64,000 nt of DNA, taken from Nissolia schottii (lineage: Eukaryota > Streptophyta > Magnoliopsida > Fabales > Fabaceae). The notes below the pieces were generated by a model. The model was not told the DNA's origin, did no database searches, and saw nothing but the letters and a program-made list of their open reading frames with translations. Positions 46,952 to 58,964 of this stretch are shown one piece after another (the first letter of the stretch is position 1; the number at the start of each line of letters is the position of its first letter). Location of the stretch: assembly GCA_003254905.1 (NCBI GenBank), contig QANU01104054.1, forward strand, positions 124,001 through 188,000, in the 5' to 3' direction. A program made the translations under genes and the position numbers.

Positions 46952-49569
46952 GCTCTCCCAACTAGAGGTAGAGAATAGAGAGAACAAGGGTTTAGTATAT
47001 TTGTTGAGATTAATCCAAGTGGCTAGGCCAATGACTAAAAGAATGACTCAGAAAATTTTCAACTCCATTTTTTTTGTTTTTTCCACTCAATGTTTTTTGA
47101 GGAAAATAAATTGAATGCCAGAAACGTTTCTCGACTCAATTTGGATCTTGTCTCCCTGTTATATCAATCATTAATTTAACTATATTGTACATAAAACTCT
47201 AGTGTTCCATGGGGCAACGAGTGCCTGTCCACACGTCCAATTTTCGATTCATTGACCCCCAATGAAAATATCAATTGGGGAAGAACTTTTTGAAAACAAC
47301 AATAATTTATCCAAACACAAACAAAATCTCTCTACAGTGTACGCATCGTATCACGGATACCCACAACCACCAAATAAATAAATTCATAGAAAAATAAAGG
47401 AATAAAGTGAAAAGGAACAATTATATGTAAATACACATCCATAAGAGATGGAGATGAGCGCATGAAGGAAAGAAATAAGTGCATATGTCTTCTAACATTT
47501 GAATTTCAGTATATATGTGTAGCATGTGTATTGGATTGCATATGCCTAAATGGCATCAAAGTGACCTGAAAATAAATGGGTGTGGTCCCTCCAATTGTCG
47601 ACCTTGAAGAGGGTAGAGAATGATGGATCATGGATGGGCAACTTAGCCCAATTAGCTTGCCCCAGCTACGTTACATGAAGACCATATCCACCAATGCCTT
47701 TCCTTGATGGCAATTGTGATCAATTGAATTATAGAATGTCCATATCCAATTAAAGACCCAATATGGATTTCAATTTTAGACTTACTCTTTGTCATATCCG
47801 TGCTATTAAATTAGAGTTTAATTTTAATATCCTAACAATGTAAACTGTTATTCAATCAAATTTTTTTAATATATATAACTATAACTTTTAAAGCAGTAAA
47901 ATAAAAGATTAATCATTGGTGCTAAAAATTTTACATTGTCAATAAAAAAAAAAGTTAAATTTATTAAATTAATATATTTTTAAAGTTAAGACAATTTTGA
48001 ATTGAAACTCTTCTCTTTAATAAAAGGGATCAACTTTAATTTCATCTTTAATCTCACGTGATTATTAGAGGACCTAGAACAAAAAAAGCAATTGCACACC
48101 TGACATTTTATGAATGGCCAGAAAAATTGGACTAAGTCCCAACCTGAAACAAAACGAAGGGCATTGAGATGGGTTAGGAAGGGATAGTAGAAATACATAA
48201 CATGAAAGAATATTTAGAGAAATATTTTTAAGAGTAAACGAAAAAGTGACGTATACATGAAAAGAAGGTTCATAATTTTTTTTATGGTTTAATTTTATTA
48301 ATTAAGGCAAAAAAAAATGTCAAACAGAATTTTTTTTGAGTACATCAATCTGGCCGCTAAGTTTAAACATTAGGGCCTAGAAGAGGCATTACGAAAAGTT
48401 TAGACGGGTGTCAATTATCTTCGTTTTTTAGGTTGTCTGCACGGTATCTAAAGCTTAGTTTTGACTAATTCGAGTCGGTCCGGGTCGTGCGCCTGGCTAT
48501 GCCGGGTGAGTCTCCCAGCGAGGATAACTGCGTACACAAGGTCTTCTACAAACTAAACTAATTGCTATTCATTTTTTTTCCCTCTATTTCATTGATATCA
48601 AAGGAGTACACTTATAGAAATACAAAGATGTTCTAGAACCTTTTTTCCATATACATCACACTCTAATTCACTCAGAAATATTTCTTATCATAACGCATGA
48701 TATCTTCTCATAATCCTCTAATATTCCTACTCTCTTCCTAACAAGATGCTCTTATAAGGCCATGTGTGTGGAGGAAGAGGGTAATGCCCCCTTGTGAATT
48801 GAGAGGGGTACATTTCAAGCCAACTTGAGAAAAAAAAAAAAAAGAAAAAAGAAGGGAGAGTTAGCTGAGGGAATTATGGAGAAATAGCCCTCTAAATAAT
48901 ACTAACCACATATAGCTCTAGCTTAGATTGGATGGAATGCCTATATAGTGAAAGGGAGTAGAATATTCCATGCCCTTTGGGTTTGTATTGGTTGTTGCCT
49001 GCAGGGTGGACAGAGGCCATACCCTATTAGCTATCTAAAGATTGTTTGTGTATCTTTCAAACAGATTGAGCCATGATGCAGGATGTTCTAGAATTAGATA
49101 GTGATCATGGTGGTTGCTTAGTTGGTTGGTGATGATCCTTATATTAGAGGGGAATTAAAGGTTTATCATTTTTCTTGAATGAGAAATCTCGAGAAAAGAA
49201 AAATTAATAAGAATGTTTTTAGTTAATAATTTTTTTTATTAAAACAAAAGTTTAGAAGAGTTTAACATTGGTCATTTCACTAGGATTTGGGTGTAACCCA
49301 CAAGGCTTTTCGAGCACTTACTAAGATGCTTAAAGATCAACCATAAAATTGACTCTTACAACTGTAACGAAAATTGAACTTGCATTCTTTTGTGATACAA
49401 ATATGTTTATTATATGTCAACCATATTTGACAGATGCGTTTAGCTAATAATTGTTCTTAACTAAGATACTTGCTAATAGACATAAAATAAAATGTTTTGA
49501 TCATTTTCAATGCTTTTAATGTTTTGAAAGCAAAAAAGATATAATTTTTCAATAAAAAAACTTGCTGTA

Positions 49570-49571
<2 letters not shown>

Positions 49572-49626
<55 letters not shown>

Positions 49627-49628
49627 AA
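49572..49628. repeat. (TTA)n microsatellite
   Basis: About seventeen uninterrupted ATT/TTA triplets. Confidence 0.95.
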
Positions 49629-49860
49629 TAAGCGTCTTTAGGAACTTATTAGCAAAAACTCTAAGAATTAAGGGTGAGGAAGGTTTTAGATAAGGGAACA
49701 AAGAAAGTGGTTTGAAGAGATATCAAGAGGAATATTGGGGTTGGTTTGCTCAAATTAGGGGAAGCCATGTGAGATGCATGATGGGTACAAAATGATGTTG
49801 TCTCTAGCCACTTCATTCTTTAGCTTTAGCTTTATTTTTATTTCAGTGTTATTATTTGTA

Positions 49861-50480
49861 CACTACAAAAATTGACACAATAATATGTACATCATTTATA
49901 AAATAAAGTATTATAAAATAGATAAACAAATATTTCAAAACAAAAAAAATAAAATTATTAAATACATAAATAAGTAATAGTAAATATATGTGTGTTCGTG
50001 TATACACAAAAGATGTAAACAATCATTATCAAATATATAAACGAATAAATATTAAACACATGTGTGTTCATATATGCATAAATGATCAATGACAATATTT
50101 ATTTCTTTATTTTATAATGTTTATTTTTCTATTTGTGTGAATGTAACAAGTATCAATTTTTTAGATGTATAAAAAAGCATTGTTATTTTTCTTTTTTATG
50201 TTGTTTTATTTGCCAATTAAATTAAATTCATTTTGGCACGGAAGACAACCATAGCTAGCTTAAATACCGCATGTGATCCTCCAAACTTTTTTTCCTTTTA
50301 ACTCTCAGTTAAGTGTGATTGTGCAGATAATTGACCTATGTCCAAACTGTCCCCTTACTCTTGAAGAATATTCCATCATTTACCCTCAATATACTCTGTC
50401 CACCATTAACGGTTATGTTTAACTTTTATAATTTAGTGACGGATTTTGTCTGTCACTAAAACTAAGTTTTTGTAGTAGTG
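49861..50480. mobile_element. CACTA-type MITE, probable
   Basis: The left end is CACTACAAAAATTGACAC. The right end, reverse-complemented, is CACTACTACAAAAACTTAG followed by subterminal GTGACAGAC and CCGTCACTAAA motifs (50430-50460). Flanking triplets are GTA and TTA (one mismatch). The 620-base interior is AT-rich and noncoding. The subterminal motif differs from that of the 38-kb element, so it is a separate CACTA family. The left end lacks clear subterminal repeats, which lowers confidence. Confidence 0.5.
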
Positions 50481-51000
50481 TTATATGTCACCGTGTGCTA
50501 TCTCTACTATTAATATCTACATTAGATAATGACAAAAGTAAAACAAGATAAATCAGATTATTTGCAACAAAAAACAGAAGTTAGAAAATGTATCTCACAA
50601 TACGCAAGAATCTTTAATTAACCAAGAAAAATGCTATAACCTCCGGACTATAAGTTATAAACAAATAAAACGCTGATAATTCACTGATCCGTTGATCAAG
50701 TGATTCACAACACGTTTATATATATAATACAAATTGTACTATTTTTCTTTAATCGTACAAGACAAAGTTAGAGAAAATGATGAAAACAACAAAGTCAATC
50801 TGCTTACAACAGAGTCAATCTGTTATCCCTAGAATGACAAATGTGTGTGTTAATTTGATGGCGAATCGTGGAACTGTTGAGCTGCATAAACTTACATTGT
50901 AGAGTGCTTCTTGGAAAAAATTTGTAACTTTCTTCGTGAAACTATTGTGATTTAGTTTATTGTTTTCTCTTTTTTCGCTAATTGTTCGTGTTGAAATTCA

Positions 51001-51185
51001 TGGTACCAGGAGAGAAAAGAGAGAAAAATGAAACTGAATAGAATTGATAGAATGAAAGTTGTAAGAATTACAAGTGATATAACCTATATATACGTCACCA
51101 CTAACCATTATCTAATTAGCTAAATCATTAGCTAATCCTAACTAACTATTACAATTATCAATATTTCAACTATATATTCTAATAG
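51001..51185 (-). mobile_element. LTR-like fragment, fossil
   Basis: Reverse-complemented, the block has a TATA-like 'gtatatataggtta', a CT-rich leader ('ttttctctcttttctctcct') and ends GGTACCATGAATTTCAACA. This layout resembles a Copia LTR end. No coding sequence adjoins it. It is broken. Confidence 0.35.
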
Positions 51186-51947
51186 TTCGTCTAAAAAACT
51201 AAATTTATCAACTTTTAGATAACATAACATTCACAAAGATATAAAGTACATTGTATAGATTTTACACTCTGAGTAGGTGTTCATTGATTGTCAAATTAGG
51301 TAGTCGTAACTCGTAATAGCATGATTCATACATAAATCTCGTTGACATTCACACGTTCTAAACTAGATGTTGTCTTAATATAAGTCAGAAACCAAAAAAT
51401 TATTGTTGACGGTCTAATTCCCCAACATCATTTACTAAGTACGTCAAATATATAAATGCTGGATAAACGAAATTGCTTGACTTTGCTAATTGCTACATTT
51501 AAAATGCAATCTCATTCGCTATATCATTTTCAAAACCCAAATTTCTTTTGTTAATTTGGGTTATACATATGAACTCGCATGGATCGTGATAATGAATCAT
51601 GCCAAACTGTTCCCCGCGTAACATAATATATATAGAAGAAGCTGTTACCTAATGTCAACACTTACGATGCATGCATCATCACGAAACATTATGTGTTTCA
51701 TATTTGTTTGCGGGGTGCATGGTTACCACATTTTCATCAAACACCAAACTAGCCTTTGCTTGGTGCACTTGGCAGAAACAGTGAGTACTCCTCTGCAAGC
51801 TACACCCGAATCCTTTGACAAAATCTTATAAATATCATGTCAACGGTTATGTTACAAATATCGTTATGAGATCTTCAACAGTACTAAACATACAATTTAT
51901 ACCCAAAAAAAAAACAATTTTTTTCCTCATCCTTCTAGAATACTCAT

Positions 51948-52200
51948 ACACCCTACATTGTTTAGAGATAAGGAATTAATTGACTTTATAAGTGCGAGAC
52001 ATCCTTCACCCTTTGAACTAGTTTTTAGGGTTGAGTTAGGTCAGTCTTTTCTTAAAATGATATCAGAGTCCATTTTATGTCGCAAATTTCATGCTCTGAA
52101 TGTCCAAGCATGAAGTGGGTGTTTTAGAATCCCACATTACTTAGAGGTGGGTGAGTTAGGCAAAAGAATGTTAGGTAAATGAATATCATTGGGTTACAAA
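51948..52200 (+). mobile_element. TRIM-like LTR fossil
   Basis: An LTR-like end ('agataagg..', 'ttataagtgcgagac', 'gggttgagttaggtcag') is followed by a primer-site-like TGATATCAGAGT (52058-52069). A short core follows, then a second LTR start TGTTTTAGAATCCCACATT (52120) that resembles 'ccctacattg' at the left. It has no coding capacity and is incomplete. It is related to the fragment at 32.9-33.2 kb. Confidence 0.5.
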
Positions 52201-52259
52201 TAAAAGAGTTAGGTAAAATTTGGATAAAATATATGGGTTTTGTTACAGAGTAAATCTAA

Positions 52260-52650
52260 CAAGGATTTAGGCCCGACATACAGGATGAGATGAAGCGGTC
52301 AAGACATTCAACCAGATTGTATCCTTTCTTGACTTAATGTCTTGTGAACGTTATGAGCATTATGGAATCCGACATAAGTTTTCATAAGGCTTATGAGCAC
52401 TATGGAACCAATATAAATCATCATAAAGCTTATGAATACAAAATCCTAACAACCCACACTTTGCCTATAAAAGAGTAGCCTTGGCTAAGGACGCTCTCTA
52501 ACCATTACATTTACCTCATATTCACTCTCACAAACTGACTTAGGTGTCAGAGTGTCTTTTGCAAGTACCACCACCGCCATCTAAGGCCACACACTACCAT
52601 CATGTTCGTCGCCATTCAAGCTCTTGGAATTAACCCAAGGTCAAAGTTAC
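52260..52650 (+). mobile_element. Gypsy-like LTR fragment, fossil
   Basis: A TATA-like CCTATAAAAGAG (52463-52474) precedes 'gacttaggtgtcagagtgtc' and 'ttttgcaagtaccaccaccg', wording typical of the R/U5 part of plant Gypsy LTRs. The following 52670-52925 is GC-richer, with a loosely repeated GTCGAC/CAACTCGGGTCGA pattern. No polyprotein is visible. It is broken. Confidence 0.4.
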
Positions 52651-52669
52651 AAGTAACATGTTGGAGCTC

Positions 52670-52925
52670 GTCCGATTTGCACGTGCGTCGATTCGGGTCG
52701 ATACAGGTCAACTCTAGTTGACTTCACAGGTTGACACAAGCACAAAGGTCGACGCAGGCACGCAAGTCAATGTGGGCACATAGTCCAACTCGTACTCACC
52801 GACAACTCAGGCCTACATGGGTCAACTCGGGTCGACGCATGCCCACAAGTCATCTCGGACCCCCAAAAGTCGACTCGACAAGAGTTGCAGGCCCTCCAGT
52901 CCACAAGTCGCTCAAGCCTGCGGGT
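52670..52925. repeat. Loosely repeated GTCGACGC / AACTCGGGTC region
   Basis: Diverged repeats of about 20-30 bases built around 'gtcgacgca' and 'caactcgggtcgac' produce long but meaningless open frames on both strands. Low-complexity DNA adjoining the LTR-like block. Confidence 0.55.
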
Positions 52926-52939
52926 TCACTCAACCCAAC

Positions 52940-52941
<2 letters not shown>

Positions 52942-52993
<52 letters not shown>

Positions 52994-52999
52994 AATATN
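52942..52999. repeat. (AT)n microsatellite ending at an unresolved base
   Basis: About 25 TA/AT dinucleotides followed by ACAAATAT and an N at 52999, the only ambiguous base seen. Repeat length may be wrong in the assembly. Confidence 0.95.
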
Positions 53000-53121
53000 T
53001 AAGACTAACGTACATGGAGAGAGTGATAAATTCATGGAAAAGTGAAATGATTTTTTAACTCCTACATCCTATAAATATTATATATTTATATGAAAGTACA
53101 TAAGTATTTAAATATGTCAAA

Positions 53122-53320
53122 GATGGCTGAAACAGCTGATAAGAAAATTGTTCATATTTTAAAAGGATATACGTTTGATTGTCGCTATCGATGTGAGGGT
53201 CACTTTAATGAGTGATCTATAAGTATCCTAATAATCGCTTAATGAGTTTTGAAGCATGCCCTAACTCTAGTTGAATGACTGATACCGAACCTACTAAAAC
53301 TTTTGCTTCACTAGAAAAAA
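53122..53320 (+). repeat. Dispersed repeat copy 2, possible SINE
   Basis: Diverged second copy of the repeat at 36904-37105, same orientation. It contains TGTGAGGGTCACTTTAATGA and ends near GAACCTACTAAAAC. No target duplication or tail was seen. Confidence 0.5.
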
Positions 53321-56300
53321 TTGTAAGCATTGAAATATATCTATATATATACTAATAGATATAGATAGTAATTTTTTTATCTCTAATTTTTTTCCATATT
53401 TACCAATAACTTTTTTTACACACTTACATATCACTATTATTAAAATGATACTAACACAATTTATTATCTACTACCTACTCCCCGCTATCCATTATCCACT
53501 CTCTCCTTCACCTACTTACAAAACTATCTAAAAGCACAATCACTCCTCTTTATTTCACGTACTTGACAGAAACGGAGTTCTGTTAAAGCCCACTAGTCGA
53601 GATAATATCCTTTCATATTTATGTGAATGAGATGTTGTATTTATTGCTGAATTTAGCATTGACTTGTGATCATTCACATATCACATATTCACATGTCACA
53701 TCTTCTTCATAACAAAGAATTAAAGGCGTATTTTGAATCAAAAGAAAATTAATATTTTATATGAATGAAAACAACTCTCGCATATTAAATATGAAAATTA
53801 TATTTTCTCCTCTCGTCTCTCTTTTCTTTTGATTTCAATTTTGTTAGTGTTTTTAATATTTAAAATTTTTTATTCAATAAGTGATTTTGATCTTAAATAT
53901 GAAGCATAATTATCTTTTTTGTAATATTTTTGTTTCTTTTTTGTGGCATTTTTTTTCTTCTTTGTGGTGTGTTTCTTTTTTGTGATATTTTTTTTATAAA
54001 GTCTTATAAATGACAATGATATTCATATTTATTACAAAATGAAGCGCACTGCATTCTTTAAACTACAGCATTTGCCATATTGGTCTCCAATGTAAAAGAT
54101 GTTTAAACATTAATAGTCTTTAGATAAGGAGTAGAGTTATAGATTTTTCATTAATTCAAAATGCAGAGTGCATTTAAATATTATTAACATTAATTCTGAT
54201 GTATTATTTTTAATTTGTACGTGTCATTAAGTTTTTAAAATAATTGTATCTTTTTTCGTAAAATAAAAATTGTATGAAAATTGAATATTAAATATTAATC
54301 TATATAATTTTTTTTAATATGTTACTATAAAGTATAAATTATTTGAGTATATATGATAAGAAATTCAGACACCTAAGGCTACGATTATTTTCAGCTGACT
54401 GAATGACATGGTGTACTTCTGATAACCCATCGTGCGTCTCTGAGGAAAAAGCTCTTAGCTGCTCATAAAAACAGACAAGTCCCTATTTTGTTTGCCTTCT
54501 ATTAATTGGTCTCTGTCTCTTCAGAGCACAGTTCCCTTCTCATTAATAATAGCCCTGTTTCCCTTCATTGCTGTTCTGTTCTGCCCCTTCGTTATCTATA
54601 TCATAGGGACGCAAAACCAACCATTTCTTCCCTTTTCGGATTGGAAAAATCATGTTCTATGTTTTTTTGATACATAAAACTTGTTCTATGTGACAAATAA
54701 ATAAATAGATGGGGGTGGTGTACAAATATTATTCCAATTTTATGGAAGCCTGTCTCTTCATTGAGGACCAAAATGAATGAGACGTGGCACATTGAGAACC
54801 AAAATGAAAAATAATCTTCAAATGGGGGAAGTAAAGATCATGGATTCTTAACGTGAAACAATTTCAATTAACAGAACTCAAGTCAATGAAAACGAACTTT
54901 TCCCAAACTTCATAGCTATATTGTTTGTTTAATATGATTCAAGCATATTTTTTTAAAAAAAAAATTTCTCCCTTCTTTTCTTCTAATTTTCGTTTGAGAG
55001 TATTAGATAATGGGATTGTTGTCATCATTTTTGGTGATAGTCCTATCATTTTTTTATTGCTTAAGTATTTATTGAATTAGGCTCAAATCTATTAGATCTT
55101 CAACATATGTATCCAGATTTGTCTTTTTTTATAATGACTTATCTCATGTTTTTATTTTTCCTTTGTGGTTGTTTAGTTCCCCTCTTGTTTGTGTTGATTC
55201 ATTTTGTGTTTATTTCATTTGTAGGGTGTTACAAATGATAAAGATAATTAGATTTATGACTAAAAGAGATGTAATACAATCTACAAACTACAACATTTTC
55301 TATGTTAGTCTCTAATATGAAAGATATTTATGTATCGATAGTTCGAGTAAGGAACATGACTACAAATTGAGTTAGTTTATGATGCAAAGTGTTTTTGCTT
55401 TTTATTTACATTAGATTTAATGTATTTTTTAAGTTTGTAAACGCCGTTAGACTTTCCAATAAATAAAATTATATTTAAAATAAAAAATTATTAAAACATC
55501 ATTTTTTTAATTGTTTAGAGGTGCCCACCTCAACAAAAACTAATTTTTCCTCTGATAAAGATAACTGAAATGAATATATATTACTCTCATTAACCAATTA
55601 ATTAAAACATAATTACTACAATATAAATAACCTTTGCAAAAAATGTACACAAATCTCCTACAAAATTGCTGCAAATCTCCTGTCAACCACCCAAAAAGTT
55701 TAGATGATACTGTATTCAACCCGGTTTTATATTTATACAATTATGACACAAAACATTTATGTAACCATAATACTAAATAATCTCATAAAAAGATTAGTAT
55801 AAACCTAACAAATTGAATAGCGTGGTATACAATATCACTTATTTTTGAGAAGTTTACATATATATAATAATTAAACTCTTATTAATTACTTATTTATACT
55901 ATAATTTATAGTATATATGACATTAAAATTAAAAATTGCTGCAAAATGATGATTCAGAGTATCTTCAGTAGAGGAGACAATGCAACTGTCACCTGGCGTC
56001 CTTCTCGCTGACAAGAGATAAGGGTGAAAAGTTAAGTACGGCCTTCCTTCATTCAGAAGCAGAGTGCACAGTACAGTACCATGCATGTTTACCGTTATTT
56101 CTTCTCCCTCTTCTATGGGTATCAATATCTTTATAAGATAAGAAATTCTTGGCCGAATATGAACGCTCATTTTTAGTTTCTACTCAAAATTACATTTTAA
56201 CTCTAAGCGGTGAAATATTAAACATGTTATTTTATATAAATTGAATATTAAGTTTAAGATGATGGATAGAAATAATTAAATGATTTGATGTATGTGTGAG

Positions 56301-57286
56301 AAAATTAAAAAAATTAAACTTATTTTAGTAATCATTTTTTTTGTATAATTAATTGGGTGAGAATTAAATTATGTTTAGATATTTAATTAAAAATTAATTT
56401 TAAGATAATCTATTTTATTTAGATTGTATATAAAAGATTGCTTTTGCATGATAAAACTAATAAAATAAGTATGAAATAATTATTTATATTATATTATATA
56501 TATGGTTATTCTTTCGATATCCTAGTGTTTATAACAATTATGATTTGTTTTTAAATTTAAAATAATAAATAATTAGAATTAATAATACACACAAATAAGT
56601 CTTAGCCACCGATAATTATAGAGTATTAATACTCTTAAATTTGATGGGATACTAAAATAAGACTCTATACATATAATATTTTATAGTTATGGTCTATTGG
56701 ATAAAAACATATCATTGTATGTAATGTGCAAAAAGTTTTTTTTTAAGAAAATGCTCAAACTTGTAGCTTCAACTTATTGCTCACAAAATAGCTTTTTATT
56801 TGACAAAACAACTTTAATTATGTATTCATCTTATACCATAACAGTTGTTTCTATTGATTCCCAAGCACACTATTATATCTTAATACGCTTCCTCTCATAA
56901 GAGTATTTTTTACTCGAAGCGTTAGACAATTATTTTTAGAAATGAGAGAATTATTAGGGATTAAACTCTAGACATTTTAGTCATAGCTAAAAACTCTTAT
57001 ATCCTATTAGAAAGATCTCAAGAACTATTTTTTCTAAAAGTCTTAAGCTTTTTTTAAGATATGATTTTTGATATGGTACCATAGTTCATACAACCAATTC
57101 GTCAAGAGTTCCATCCTTGACGATCTCTATTACTAAATATTATCCAAGCTACAAATTAGAAAAGTTATTGCGTGAGAGATATAAAATTATTCAATTGTCT
57201 TTTTTATAACGATCTAAGCCTTTAAAAAAGATAGTTCATGAAAATAAAAATATCATTTTATATGTAGCAAGAGTTTGGTCATAGAC
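53321..57286. other. Intergenic, no gene seen
   Basis: AT-rich DNA. A plus-strand open frame at 54492-54677 encodes a hydrophobic peptide without known motifs. 55250-55480 and 54000-54250 share loosely similar wording ('acaaa(t)g..aaa', 'tacaaactacaacattt.c.atgttgg/agtctc', 'gagtaaggaacat'), suggesting two diverged copies of one repeat. Confidence 0.45.
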
Positions 57287-57779
57287 TAGAGGTGTTCGTG
57301 GTGTGGTTTGGATCAGTTTTAGTTAGATAAAAAAATTTTCGATCCAATTCAAATTTTAACGGTTTGGATTGGATTGGTTTAATTGATTTTTCATTAAAAA
57401 AAAATTAAGTTTAAAATGTTAGAAACTATGGTTAACTTAAGTCAATAAAATGAAAATATAGCAATAAAAAAAATTAAATAACTCATTTTTTATATGCATA
57501 AAATGATATTTAAGTAAGAATGATAATATAAATATAAAATTTATGTGACAAATAAAATTATTATAAGCAAAAATATAAACTTAGTAACATAAAATTATAT
57601 TATATGATATTTGCGGTTTGGATTGGATTGGATCAATTTTAAAAACTAAATTCAAAATCTAATCCAAGAAATTTTAAAAAGCAAGATTCAATTAAATCCA
57701 AACTGTTGCAGTTTCATTTGATTTTTCACTTTTTTAGAATCGGGTTAGTAATTTTGATTGAATTGATTTGATCACCCCG
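57287..57779. mobile_element. hAT-like MITE
   Basis: The left end TAGAGGTGTTCGTGGTGTGG and the right end (reverse-complemented CGGGGTGATCAAATCAATTC) are weakly inverted, and the inner parts carry GGTTTGGATTGGATTGG and its complement. This is the usual layout of plant hAT MITEs with pyrimidine/purine-biased subterminal repeats. No coding sequence is present and the target duplication is unclear. Confidence 0.5.
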
Positions 57780-58964
57780 TAAGAGACGATGGGGGATTCA
57801 TAGAAGCCGCCTCGTGTTTCCTCTCTATTTGGACTTTGCATGACCACACATACTCTATGAAGGACCTGTCAAGCATCCAACCCCACTCAGCAATTTGATG
57901 GTCTAGAGATGCATTTTAATTGGAATAATATTATGTGAACATCCAACAATTTGAAACAGTCGACACCCACTCTCACTGAAATGTGGGGTTTAGTTTATCT
58001 AACATAATACAAATTTACTGATCACAATAATACAAAGCATTGCAATTGGCGCACCAGCTACTAAAATAACATATCTTCTTAAATATGTGTTGTTTAGTTG
58101 ATCTAAACATGTCTAGCAAGTGTAACGTCTTTTGAGCATTTTCCCATAGTTGCAGAGCCTCGATAAAAAGTGCAACCTAATACACTAAACTTTTTAGAAC
58201 GTGTATTATTTTCATTAACGATATAATAATAAAAAAAATTAGTACAAAGAATACAGTGCACATTTAAAAAAAAAATTAAGGGGTGGAGTCACACACCTTT
58301 TAGTTCAGGGCATAAAGTGCAATAAATATATAGGAGTAAAATACATTGTGCCCTAAAAGTAATTTCATAAATTAATGAAAGTGTAATTGTCAATACTTTC
58401 TATTGATTATTACATAAAACTCAAGTATTGTTTTAAAATTATTTAAATTATCTAAACAAACTAATTGAGGGGGTACACATCTAGTTATTCCAAAACCGTA
58501 TAACCATTGTACATACATTGCATGAGAAATTCTTATTGAGATATGAGTCTAAAACATTATTTTTTAACACAATGATAATAAAAATGAGTCTTATCATGTT
58601 TATTGTATATTCTATTAAGTATTTATAGGTTTGATCAAATAGAGTTCTCTTTTATTGTGAGTTTACGTAAAAATAATGTGTTAGACTCGTACCAAATAAA
58701 AATTTCTTGGCCAAAGCATCCATCCATTTTCTTTCTCTCGCAATAATTTTATTTATATGTGTAGTCCAGTTTGCATTTGAGATAAGTGAGAAATTTATAT
58801 ATCCTCTTGGTGGACAGAATCGTCTCCTTTATCCTTTGTATTGAGCTCCCACATCGCTTTAAAAAAAATTGCGGCAAAAAATTGATTATAATTCACATTT
58901 TTTTTCTAATATAAAAAAAACTAAAACAAAAAAAAAATTTGAGAATATTACACCTTCATCAAGA
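57780..58964. other. Intergenic, includes the MATE 3' flank
   Basis: No gene is seen. The part adjoining 58964 must hold the MATE 3' untranslated region (minus strand), which is T/A-rich. Confidence 0.5.

Larger units (their letters stand above)
45737..49860. other. Intergenic, no gene seen
   Basis: AT-rich. It includes a (GT)n microsatellite (46919-46950), the 46.1-kb tandem repeat and a (TTA)n microsatellite (49572-49628). It also has an isolated GC-richer block at 48335-48545 (wording GGTCCGGGTCGTGCGCCTGG, then GTGAGTCTCCCAGCGAGG) that looks like part of an unidentified dispersed repeat. Confidence 0.5.

Noticed and set aside
52731-53045. Open frame with Tyr-Ile repeats
   Set aside because: Translation of a GTCGAC-rich repeat and an AT microsatellite that contains an ambiguous base.
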